A stretch of DNA of 6,780 nucleotides. It comes from CAYMTN01 sp964393335. GTDB lineage: Bacteria; Chloroflexota; Anaerolineae; Aggregatilineales; Aggregatilineaceae. Of this stretch, positions 1-5,220 are shown piece after piece (within the stretch, counting starts at the first letter, position 1; each line of letters opens with the position of its first letter). The translations under genes were made by a program, and so were the position numbers. Location of the stretch: NCBI GenBank assembly GCA_964393335.1, contig CAYMTN010000264.1:1-6780 (forward strand), written 5' to 3'. The notes beneath the pieces are model-generated. The model saw nothing but the letters and a program-made list of their open reading frames with translations, ran no database searches and was not told the origin of the DNA.

Positions 1-730
1 CGCCCATGAACAACTGCGCCGGGTGCGCGTTGTACCACAAAAAGCCGAAACACGCGCCCACGATGATAAAACAAAACTGCACGAGAAACGTTTGCCCTTG
101 CAGGTCGGCAATGGCACCGTAGGCGGCGAATGCGCTGGCCGTGATCAGGCCCGCCAGCCCGTCCAGCCCGTCCGAGATATTCACGGCGTTGCTGGCGCTG
201 ACGATGATAAACGCGGCAATCGGAATCCACAGGAAAGATGGCAGCTTGATAAAATCGGGGAAAAGTGGCATGTACACGCCATTGGCATTTTGAAACCCGC
301 CCCCCAAAAACGCCATCGTCGCAGCGATGATGATCGCCAGGATGGTCTGCACGGCAAACTTGGTGCGGGCCCGCATCCCTTCGCCGCGCTCGTGCACGCC
401 GCGTATGCCTTCCAGGTCGTCGATCGCGCCCAGGATGCCAAAGCTGAGCAGGACAAACAGCGGCAGCAGGATGCTGGACCCGGTCAGTTCTTCCTGGACC
501 AGGCGTGCCAGGTTGAGTCCCAGCGTGATCAGCACGACCGGTACCAGGATCAAAATGCCGCCCATCGTGGGCGTCCCTGTTTTGACGAGGTGGCTTTGCG
601 GCCCGGTTTCGCGGATTTGTTTGCCGACGTGCAGCCGCCGCAGGATTTCGACAAATGGCCCGCCCCAGATCGCCGTCAGCAGAAACGTGATGGCCCCCAG
701 GGTGAGCGAAAAAGGCAATTCAGGCGTCAT
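1..730 (-). CDS. mraY: Phospho-N-acetylmuramoyl-pentapeptide-transferase MraY, C-terminus beyond left edge
   Basis: MraY is the integral membrane enzyme that moves phospho-MurNAc-pentapeptide from UDP onto undecaprenyl phosphate, giving lipid I. I translated the minus strand from ATG 730; 243 residues are visible and the frame is still open at base 1. Family landmarks in order: GPQSHLVKTGTPTMGG (about 43-58), the paired aspartates in GAIDD (D104, D105; counterparts of the E. coli catalytic D115/D116), the signature NAVNISDGLDGLAG (181-194), and WYNAHPAQLFMG at the edge. The FMGD aspartate would be the next residue; the single base left fits an Asp codon. Hydrophobic segments at about 8-23, 60-75, 87-103, 126-143, 166-183 and 217-232 fit a polytopic protein. 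An in-frame stop at 764-766, with no other start codon between, makes ATG 730 the only start. The ribosome binding site is poor. The visible part resembles normal MraY and shows no damage; the identification is near certain. Confidence 0.97.
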   Translation of the reverse strand, partial: MTPELPFSLTLGAITFLLTAIWGGPFVEILRRLHVGKQIRETGPQSHLVKTGTPTMGGILILVPVVLITLGLNLARLVQEELTGSSILLPLFVLLSFGILGAIDDLEGIRGVHERGEGMRARTKFAVQTILAIIIAATMAFLGGGFQNANGVYMPLFPDFIKLPSFLWIPIAAFIIVSASNAVNISDGLDGLAGLITASAFAAYGAIADLQGQTFLVQFCFIIVGACFGFLWYNAHPAQLFMG

Positions 731-797
731 GAACCGGCTGTATCCACGTTGGTAGGCGTATTGTCAGGTGCGGCGCGGCGCGGCCCGTTCCCAGCAC
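720..797 (-). other. Possible 25-codon leader ORF overlapping the mraY start
   Basis: A GTG at 797-795 sits 9 nt after a strong Shine-Dalgarno sequence AAGGAG (812-807). It opens a 25-codon frame that stops at TGA 722-720, overlapping the first codons of mraY by 11 bases in another frame. mraY has no good ribosome binding site of its own, so translation of the leader could feed mraY by coupling. I recognise no peptide family; the peptide is moderately basic with no membrane segment. The frame could be chance, since AAGGAG is the only strong sign. Confidence 0.25.
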
Positions 798-801
798 GGG
801 C
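783..801 (-). other. Leader hairpin upstream of mraY
   Basis: GCCCGT and ACGGGC form a 6-bp perfect stem around a 7-nt loop (arms 783-788 and 796-801). Skipping one bulged base extends it by CGC/GCG to 779 and 804. It lies in the mraY leader and includes the GTG of the possible leader ORF (795-797). No T-run follows, so it is not a standard intrinsic terminator; it could hinder initiation at the leader ORF. Confidence 0.4.
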
Positions 802-835
802 GCGAACTCCTTCAGGCGCTGTCGCCAGCCCGGCG

Positions 836-864
836 ATTGTGCCAGAGCGGTGAGTGCTTGTCAA
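836..864 (-). promoter_or_regulatory. Sigma-A/sigma-70-type promoter candidate for mraY
   Basis: On the minus strand a perfect -35 hexamer TTGACA (864-859) is followed, after exactly 17 bp, by CACAAT (841-836, 4 of 6 matches to TATAAT). It lies just beyond the response regulator stop and would start transcripts near 829, giving a leader of about 100 nt before mraY. This is the best promoter match in the window by hexamers and spacing together. It implies mraY and downstream genes can be expressed independently of rsmH-ftsL-ftsI. Seen in sequence; activity is inferred. Confidence 0.6.
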
Positions 865-889
865 ATTACGCGGCACGCCGTCCCGCCCG

Positions 890-1306
890 CTAGCGCCACT
901 CCCACACCGCTTCCCCGTTGAGGATGCGGCGGATCTGTTCCGGGAAACGATCGGGATCGAGCGGCTTGCCTAAAAACCCGTTAAACCCGGCGTTTTGGGC
1001 CTTGTGCATTTCGTCTTCGCTGGCTTCGGCGGTGACGGCGACCACGCGTGTATCTTTCAGGCGGGTATGGCTGCGTATCTTGCGCAGCGCCTGGTAGCCG
1101 TCCTCGTACGGCAGCCGGATGTCCATCAGGATCAGGTCAAGCTGGGGCAGCGTATCGGCAAACTGCACGACCTGCCAACCGCTCGTTTTCCATTCGCAGT
1201 GATTCACGCCCATGTGCGCGAGCAGCCGGGCGATCAAGACAAAGTTGGGTACGTTGTCTTCGACGACCAGAATATGTGAGTCGTGCGGGCTGATCGATCC
1301 GCTCAT
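890..1306 (-). CDS. Single-domain response regulator (CheY/DivK-like receiver)
   Basis: This 138-residue protein is a stand-alone receiver domain that would accept a phosphoryl group from a histidine kinase. Seen: acidic pair E16-D17 in ILVVEDN, phosphorylatable D62 in LILMDIRLP, switch T92 in AVTAEA, and K114 in the FLGKPLDP loop. The full set of receiver catalytic residues is therefore present. After the receiver only about 20 residues remain, so there is no DNA-binding or enzymatic output domain; it should act through protein contact, like CheY, DivK or Spo0F. It starts at ATG 1306 behind GGGAG (1321-1317), 10 nt upstream. No kinase is encoded nearby. It lies between ftsI and mraY on the same strand, 203 bp after ftsI and 159 bp before mraY, where murE/murF often lie. 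A role in controlling division or wall synthesis is inference from position only. Confidence 0.93.
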   Translation of the reverse strand: MSGSISPHDSHILVVEDNVPNFVLIARLLAHMGVNHCEWKTSGWQVVQFADTLPQLDLILMDIRLPYEDGYQALRKIRSHTRLKDTRVVAVTAEASEDEMHKAQNAGFNGFLGKPLDPDRFPEQIRRILNGEAVWEWR

Positions 1307-1374
1307 AAGTAATCGTCTCCCTTAAAGGTTCAAGCCGGGTCCGTATGCCATCTTCAGCAACCAGTGCGAATCAG

Positions 1375-1387
1375 GACGCTTCGCGTC
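1375..1387 (-). other. Compact GAA-loop hairpin in the response regulator leader
   Basis: GACGC and GCGTC form a perfect 5-bp stem closed by a GAA triloop on the minus strand. Its core GCGAAGC is the well-known exceptionally stable DNA mini-hairpin. It lies in the leader about 70 nt before the start codon. No T-run follows in the direction of transcription, so it is not a typical terminator. Confidence 0.35.
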
Positions 1388-1439
1388 AAAATTCCCGTCC
1401 GTTGGTGGTATTGGCCCAAACAGGTGCGACTCGTCGCGT

Positions 1440-1448
1440 ATGATACCA
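1440..1448 (-). promoter_or_regulatory. Extended -10 promoter candidate for the response regulator
   Basis: The minus strand reads TGGTATCAT (1448-1440), an extended -10 element (TGn before TATCAT, 5 of 6 to TATAAT). No convincing -35 lies 16-18 bp upstream, where the sequence is a T-run and G-runs. A transcript would start near 1433, leaving a leader of about 125 nt. The same TGn-TATCAT form occurs before uvrC. Confidence 0.35.
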
Positions 1449-1508
1449 CTACTTCCCCCACCCAAAAACCCCTGCTAACCTGCCATATCTAATTGATTTC
1501 CCGATCAA

Positions 1509-3281
1509 TCAATACTCGCGATCAAACGGTTCGCCACCCTGCGCGACAAGCTGCTCGCGCAGCCGGTCAGGCGGGATTTCCATCAACACGACCAGCCGGT
1601 CCACCAGCGCTTGAAAGGTGGGGGCGGCGGTTTTGCTGCCCCAGTACCCGTTGGGGCGGTCCAGCTTGACCAGCACCGATACGACCGGATCATCGGCGGG
1701 CAAAAAGCCCACAAACGACGCAATCGAGCCGGTCGGGTCATAGTAACCCCCGGCGGTCGGAATCTCAGCGGTGCCGGTTTTGCCTGCTACGTTGTAGTTC
1801 GGAAAGCTGTAATCATCCTCGCTGGCCGGGTCTTTGACGATCTGCACCATGATGTCCCGCGCAGTGTGCGCCGTCTCTTCGCTGATCGGGCGGTGGCTGG
1901 CCGACGGCTGCGTGACAATGATTTCATCGCCGTCGATGCGCGCCTTGACGATGTGCGGCTGCATGATCAACCCGTCGTTGGCGATGGCGTTGGTCGCCAC
2001 CAGCATTTGCAGCGGCGTGACGGCCACGCCTTGCCCGAAGCTCGTCGTCAAAAAGGTCGCCTCGTTCCACAACGGATCGCCGGGTTCGATCAGGATGCCG
2101 GGCGATTCGCCTTCCAGGTCCACGCCGGTCGGGCTGCCGATGCCGAAGTCGCGCAGCTTGGGGTAGACCGTATACGGCCCGATCTCTTTATAAATGGTGG
2201 CCGTGCCGGTGTTCAGTGACTGGATAAATACGTCGGCAAAGCTGGGATTGCCGTGTTTGGCGCGGTCCCAGTTGCAGATCGGGATGCCGCCGCCTTCAAA
2301 GCAGCCGGGGTCGTAATAGGACCAGTTGAGGTCATGTGTCCCGGCGTCCAGCGCAAGCGCCATCGTCACCACTTTGAAGACGGACCCCGGCTCGTAAATC
2401 TGGCTCACGGCCTGGTTAGAGGCCAACTCCAGGTTTTCGGGCGAAAAATCTTCAGGCTGGAATTGCGGATAATTCGCCATCGCCAGGATTTCGCCGTTGC
2501 GCGGATTCATGATCAGGATCGTGCCGCCGGTCGCCCCGTATCGCGCGACGGCCTGATCGAGTATGTCCTGCGCGAGATATTGCAGGTCGCGGTCGATGGT
2601 CAGCACGATACTGATGCCATCGCGCACGCTCGGCAGTTGGGGGTCGCTTTCTTCCAGCACCGGGATGCTGCTTGTGGTGACGCGGCGGCTCTGCCCGGCC
2701 AGCAGCGTCTGGTAAAAGCCTTCGACCCCGTAGTAGCCCCGGCTCTCTTTCGTGTCCTCCGACCCGGCAAAGAAACCGACGATCTGCGCCGTCAGCCCGC
2801 CCTGGGGATAGATGCGGATCGGCAGCGGCTCCAGCACCATGCCATCGATGTCCAGGTCCGCGATCTGCTGCCCGACCTCAAAGCTGACGCGGCTCGCCAG
2901 CAGGACGTAGCCGGGGTACAGGCCGTTTTCGTCCGGTTCGAGCAGGTGGAACAGCTCGTTTTCCGGCATGCCGATCAGCGGGGCAAGCTGCGCGGCGATC
3001 TGCTGCCGGTCGATGATCTGGTTGGGGCTGATGCCGACGCGGTACTCAAACGAGTTGGTCGCCAGCAGGTGCCCGTTGCGGTCGTAGATCAGGCCTCGGT
3101 TGGGCCGCACTTCCACCGTCTGGTACAGGCGATTTTCGCGGTTATTTTCGAGCGTCTCTTTGGTTTTGGCGTCCATGTAAAACTGAAACGACAGCAGGCG
3201 CGCCAGCAGCACGAAGCTGATCCCGATCAGCACCACGCTGAGCAGCGTCAGCCGCCTGTGTAAGATGTCGTCGTGTGACAT
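1509..3281 (-). CDS. ftsI: Class B penicillin-binding protein, peptidoglycan D,D-transpeptidase FtsI/PBP2-like
   Basis: FtsI cross-links peptidoglycan stem peptides at the division septum from the outer face of the cytoplasmic membrane. Layout of the 590 residues: short cytoplasmic tail with basic residues, one membrane anchor at about 11-30, a pedestal domain beginning with the class B hallmark NRGLIYDRNG (61-70), then the transpeptidase domain from about 225. Its three active-site motifs are intact: S300-V-F-K303 (nucleophile S300), S355-L-N357 and K501-T-G503. After KTG come a YYDPTGSIASFVGFLP segment and a short tail; no PASTA repeats follow. The length is normal for FtsI. ATG 3281 is preceded by GGGGA (3295-3291) 9 nt upstream and gives a sensible N-terminus. 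It follows the ftsL-like gene after a 169-bp spacer filled by a heptad-periodic repeat. The place after rsmH and ftsL favours divisome FtsI over an elongation PBP2. Confidence 0.96.
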   Translation of the reverse strand: MSHDDILHRRLTLLSVVLIGISFVLLARLLSFQFYMDAKTKETLENNRENRLYQTVEVRPNRGLIYDRNGHLLATNSFEYRVGISPNQIIDRQQIAAQLAPLIGMPENELFHLLEPDENGLYPGYVLLASRVSFEVGQQIADLDIDGMVLEPLPIRIYPQGGLTAQIVGFFAGSEDTKESRGYYGVEGFYQTLLAGQSRRVTTSSIPVLEESDPQLPSVRDGISIVLTIDRDLQYLAQDILDQAVARYGATGGTILIMNPRNGEILAMANYPQFQPEDFSPENLELASNQAVSQIYEPGSVFKVVTMALALDAGTHDLNWSYYDPGCFEGGGIPICNWDRAKHGNPSFADVFIQSLNTGTATIYKEIGPYTVYPKLRDFGIGSPTGVDLEGESPGILIEPGDPLWNEATFLTTSFGQGVAVTPLQMLVATNAIANDGLIMQPHIVKARIDGDEIIVTQPSASHRPISEETAHTARDIMVQIVKDPASEDDYSFPNYNVAGKTGTAEIPTAGGYYDPTGSIASFVGFLPADDPVVSVLVKLDRPNGYWGSKTAAPTFQALVDRLVVLMEIPPDRLREQLVAQGGEPFDREY

Positions 3282-3299
3282 GCTGTTGTTTCCCCGCGA

Positions 3300-3446
3300 A
3301 TCGTTGACGGTGAACCGTTGACCGTCGGTAGTAAACCGTTAACCGTTGACAGTGAACCGTTAACCGTTTTCCGTTGAGCGTGCCCCGTTTGTTCACGGAT
3401 TACGGTAAACGGAATGCAGTAAACGGACCACGCTAAACGGCATCCG
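3300..3446. repeat. Degenerate 7-bp periodic array filling the ftsL-ftsI spacer
   Basis: From 3300 to 3446 the plus strand divides without indels into 21 heptads (147 bp). The left part reads as variants of ACCGTTR (for example 3314, 3335, 3342, 3356, 3363). The right part has the motif in reverse orientation, GTAAACG or CTAAACG, in every second heptad (3405, 3419, 3433). A 21-bp higher order is visible: units at 3309, 3330 and 3351 align as RGTRAACCGTTRACCGT followed by a variable end. The array ends 4 bp before the ftsL stop codon and 18 bp before the ftsI start, so neither coding sequence is entered. Because 21 bp equals 7 codons, every frame gives heptapeptide-repeat pseudo-ORFs. I recall similar AACGGTTAACGGT intergenic arrays from other bacterial genomes but cannot name a catalogued family. 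Confidence 0.85.
3371..3440. repeat. Long imperfect inverted repeat within the heptad array
   Basis: Arms 3371-3390 and 3421-3440 are complementary at 17 of 20 positions around a 30-nt loop. The outer block CCGTTGAGCGTG pairs with CACGCTAAACGG at 11 of 12 positions; after two mismatches, CCGTTT pairs with AAACGG at 6 of 6. The axis is near 3405. The ftsL-ftsI transcript could fold into a large hairpin here, or the DNA could extrude a cruciform. No T-run follows, so a classical terminator is unlikely. A competing 7-bp pairing (TTCCGTT at 3369 with AACGGAA at 3408) exists. Confidence 0.6.
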
Positions 3447-3450
3447 AATG

Positions 3451-3933
3451 TCACTCACTGCGCCACGCGTCGAACTGTTCTTTGAGGCTGTGCCACTGTT
3501 TGCGCAGCCAGCCGCTTAACGTTTCGTCGTAAATCTCTTCTTCCGCCTGGGCCGGGGCCGGTGTGGGCGTCAGCGTGGACTTGGGCCGGTCATACCGGTA
3601 ACCCTCGACGATCAGATACTGAATCTCGTCCTCGCGGGCTTCGTGAAAACCCAATTCGGCAGCCCGCGTCATCACGCGCGGCAGACTCTGCAACCCGGCG
3701 ATCTCGGCGCGCATGCGTTCGTTATCGCGTTCCAACTGGGCGCGCTGGTCGCCCATTTCGGCCAGCTCGCGGGCGGTGGTCGTGGTCGTCGTCGTCTGGA
3801 TCAGGTACAACGCCCCGATGATGATGCCCACCACCACGACCAGCGCCAGAGTCGCTACGAGTTGGGTCTGGTTGCGCCAGGGCTGTTCGGCAACGGTATG
3901 GGATGTCCGTGATAGCTGGTTATTGCTGCTCAT
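3451..3933 (-). CDS. ftsL: FtsL/DivIC-like bitopic division protein
   Basis: This 160-residue protein has the FtsL/DivIC architecture: a cytoplasmic N-terminus of about 23 residues, one membrane helix (about 24-45), then an extracytoplasmic helix of about 54-84 with charged, coiled-coil-like spacing (ELAEMGDQRAQLERDNERMR). In the divisome FtsL pairs with FtsB/DivIC through the coiled coil and activates FtsI/FtsW. Family sequence identity is usually low, so the call rests on architecture and on position between rsmH and ftsI. After a LPRVMTRAAELGF segment typical of FtsL/DivIC-like proteins there is an extra tail: a Thr/Pro-rich linker (about 119-128), an acidic patch and a probable amphipathic helix (about 138-158). 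Seven consecutive threonines (T47-T53) follow the membrane helix, encoded by ACG/ACC codons at 3775-3795. ATG 3933 is the only plausible start, though its ribosome binding site (TAGGG, 2 nt away) is too close to be good. Confidence 0.8.
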   Translation of the reverse strand: MSSNNQLSRTSHTVAEQPWRNQTQLVATLALVVVVGIIIGALYLIQTTTTTTTARELAEMGDQRAQLERDNERMRAEIAGLQSLPRVMTRAAELGFHEAREDEIQYLIVEGYRYDRPKSTLTPTPAPAQAEEEIYDETLSGWLRKQWHSLKEQFDAWRSE

Positions 3934-4014
3934 AGCCCTACTGCTGCATCGTGGTTGGCGGTATCGAATGGCCCAACACGGCCAACACCTCGTGCGTTCA
4001 TCTGCGTGAGTCTG

Positions 4015-4042
4015 ATTATACTACAACCTCGTGAGCGACCAA
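4015..4042 (-). promoter_or_regulatory. Internal promoter candidate between rsmH and ftsL
   Basis: The minus strand carries a perfect TATAAT (4020-4015) with TTGGTC (4042-4037, three matches to TTGACA) 16 bp upstream. The -35 lies about 7 bp past the rsmH stop codon. A transcript would start near 4008, giving a leader of about 75 nt to the ftsL-like gene. The leader contains the near-identical tandem pair GTGTTGGCC and GTGTTGGGCC (3988-3970). A perfect -10 is unlikely in GC-rich DNA, but the -35 is weak. Confidence 0.45.
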
Positions 4043-4048
4043 TTACGA

Positions 4049-5023
4049 TTACAGCCGTTCGACGACGCGCAGCCGCGCGCTGCGGCTGCGTGGATTCGCG
4101 GCGATCTCGGCGTCGGCGGCCTGGACCGGTTTACGCGTGACCAGCGTCACCCGCGCCCGGTGCCCGCAGGTACACACCGGCTGGCGAGGCGGGCAGATGC
4201 AGTCGGTCGCTTCATCTTTGAACGTCTGTTTGACGATGCGGTCTTCCAGGCTGTGAAAGCTGATCACGGCCAGCCGCCCGCCGGGCCGCAGCAGGCCAAT
4301 CGCGGCAGGCAGCACGCGCTCGACCGCGCCTAATTCGTCGTTCACGGCGATGCGCAGCGCCTGAAATGCCCGCGTCGCCGGGTGGATGTGCGGCCTGGAG
4401 CCGCGTTGCCGGGGGCCGCGTCCGCGCGGCTCGCGCGCCGCCGCTTCGATCACGCCGGCAAGCTGGCGCGTCGTAACCAGCGGGCGCGCCTGGACGATGG
4501 CACGCGCGATGCGACGGCTGTGCCGTTCCTCGCCGTAGCGGAACAGGATGTCCGCGATGTCCTCGGCGGGCCACGTGTTGACGATCTCGCCTGCCGTGAT
4601 GCCGTCCGACGACGGGTCGAAGCGCATGTCGAGCGGGCCTTCGCGCATGAAGGCGAAGCCGCGCGCCGCGTCGTCAACCTGCATCGACGAGATGCCCAGG
4701 TCGAGCAAAATCCCATCGACGCCGGGCGACTCCGCGCCGAGCCACACCGCGACCACGTCCGCGATTTGCTCGTAGCTGGCGTGCCGGATCGTCACGCGCT
4801 CGCCATACCGGGCGAGCCGTTCGCGGGCCAGCACCAACGCCGCCGGGTCGCGGTCCAACCCCAACAGGCGCGCGTCCGGCGCGGCGCTGAGGATGGCCGC
4901 AGCATGGCCGCCCGCACCCAGCGTGCCATCGACAAACCGCCCGTCCGCGTGATCGGCCACGCGCAGCGATTCCAACACCGCGTCCAACAACACGGGAATA
5001 TGAGGCGAGGTTGCGTGATTCAC
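4049..5023 (-). CDS. rsmH: 16S rRNA (cytosine(1402)-N(4))-methyltransferase RsmH (MraW)
   Basis: RsmH uses S-adenosylmethionine to methylate N4 of C1402 in the decoding centre of 16S rRNA. Numbered from my start (324 residues): HIPVLLDAVLESL (8-20), SAM-binding DGTLGAGGHA (32-41), GLDRDP (55-60), LLDLGISS (106-113), HPATRAFQALRI (214-225), SFHSLEDRIVK (255-265) and the C-terminal NPRSRSARLR (310-319). All are classic family motifs. Four cysteines (275, 277, 284, 286) cluster near the C-terminus. The frame is open back to an ATG at 5098, but the first 25 residues of that version match nothing in the family. GTG 5023, with AAGGA (5033-5029) 5 nt upstream, puts the HxPVLL motif at the normal distance and gives a normal length. 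It is the first visible gene of the dcw cluster; no mraZ lies upstream. Confidence 0.97.
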   Translation of the reverse strand: MNHATSPHIPVLLDAVLESLRVADHADGRFVDGTLGAGGHAAAILSAAPDARLLGLDRDPAALVLARERLARYGERVTIRHASYEQIADVVAVWLGAESPGVDGILLDLGISSMQVDDAARGFAFMREGPLDMRFDPSSDGITAGEIVNTWPAEDIADILFRYGEERHSRRIARAIVQARPLVTTRQLAGVIEAAAREPRGRGPRQRGSRPHIHPATRAFQALRIAVNDELGAVERVLPAAIGLLRPGGRLAVISFHSLEDRIVKQTFKDEATDCICPPRQPVCTCGHRARVTLVTRKPVQAADAEIAANPRSRSARLRVVERL

Positions 5024-5028
5024 GTCAG

Positions 5029-5033
5029 TCCTT
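5029..5033 (-). promoter_or_regulatory. Ribosome binding site that fixes the rsmH GTG start
   Basis: AAGGA on the minus strand, 5 nt upstream of GTG 5023-5021. No similar site precedes the longer ATG at 5098, so this decides the shorter 324-residue start. Confidence 0.75.
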
Positions 5034-5065
5034 GATCCCACCAGCCGGTCACCCACGTGCCCCCA

Positions 5066-5094
5066 AGTGTAGTGCACCTGATCGGAGAGAGCAA
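5066..5094 (-). promoter_or_regulatory. Weak promoter candidate for rsmH
   Basis: TTGCTC (5094-5089) and TACACT (5071-5066) are spaced 17 bp on the minus strand, about 40 bp before the rsmH GTG. Each hexamer matches consensus at only 3-4 positions. Position in the divergent spacer supports a promoter here; the exact hexamers are uncertain. Confidence 0.25.
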
Positions 5095-5155
5095 ACAATC
5101 CAGCGCTTGGTCAGATCACCCAAGAGTACGCTTTCCTCGCAGCGACAGTTGCACG

Positions 5156-5161
5156 TATACT
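5156..5161 (+). promoter_or_regulatory. -10 candidate for the ACT-domain gene
   Basis: TATACT (5 of 6 to TATAAT) lies about 60 bp upstream of the ACT start codon on the plus strand. The matching -35 around 5131-5138 (CTTTCCTC) is poor. A transcript would begin near 5168, at or inside the G-rich run that follows. Confidence 0.35.
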
Positions 5162-5163
5162 TA

Positions 5164-5194
5164 GGGGGATGGGGCGGGGGTGAGAGATACTGGG
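5164..5194 (+). other. Potential G-quadruplex in the ACT gene leader
   Basis: Four guanine runs of 5, 4, 5 and 3 lie on the plus (coding) strand with loops of 2 (AT), 1 (C) and 11 nt. Two loops are very short, which favours stability; the long third loop weakens it. It lies between the -10 candidate and the ribosome binding site, so a fold could form in DNA or in the 5' end of the mRNA. Confidence 0.45.
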
Positions 5195-5208
5195 CGCACT
5201 GAGACTAT

Positions 5209-5214
5209 GAGGAG
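5209..5214 (+). promoter_or_regulatory. Ribosome binding site that fixes the ACT gene start
   Basis: GAGGAG lies 6 nt before ATG 5221. The in-frame TTG at 5215 touches the site directly and cannot be the start, so ATG 5221 is chosen. Confidence 0.8.
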
Positions 5215-5220
5215 TTGACC

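Noticed and set aside
23..853. 276-codon plus-strand open frame across mraY
   Set aside because: It is antisense to mraY, whose translation matches the family throughout; the product is low-complexity and rich in Arg, Gln and Asp, as expected for the antisense of GC-rich coding DNA.
1453..1473. Minus-strand G-runs upstream of the response regulator as a G-quadruplex
   Set aside because: Only three runs of three or more guanines are present; a fourth is missing.
1492..1509. ATTGAT/ATCAAT inverted repeat after ftsI as a terminator
   Set aside because: Only 6 weak A/T-rich pairs with no T-run after it on the minus strand.
2253..3263. 336-codon plus-strand open frame across ftsI
   Set aside because: Antisense to an intact ftsI with all catalytic motifs; no recognisable domain, and composition typical of an antisense shadow.
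3300..3446. Heptad array as a CRISPR array
   Set aside because: Units are 7 bp with no spacers of regular length, orientation flips midway, and no cas gene is present.
3142..3454. Two short minus-strand frames with heptapeptide repeats (such as RLTVHCQ or NGLLPTV)
   Set aside because: The peptide repeats are a by-product of the 21-bp periodic DNA array; the frames overlap ftsI or ftsL out of phase and lack start signals.
5024..5098. Longer RsmH N-terminus from ATG 5098
   Set aside because: The extra 25 residues have no family counterpart and no ribosome binding site, and a promoter candidate for rsmH lies within them; GTG 5023 has AAGGA at good spacing.
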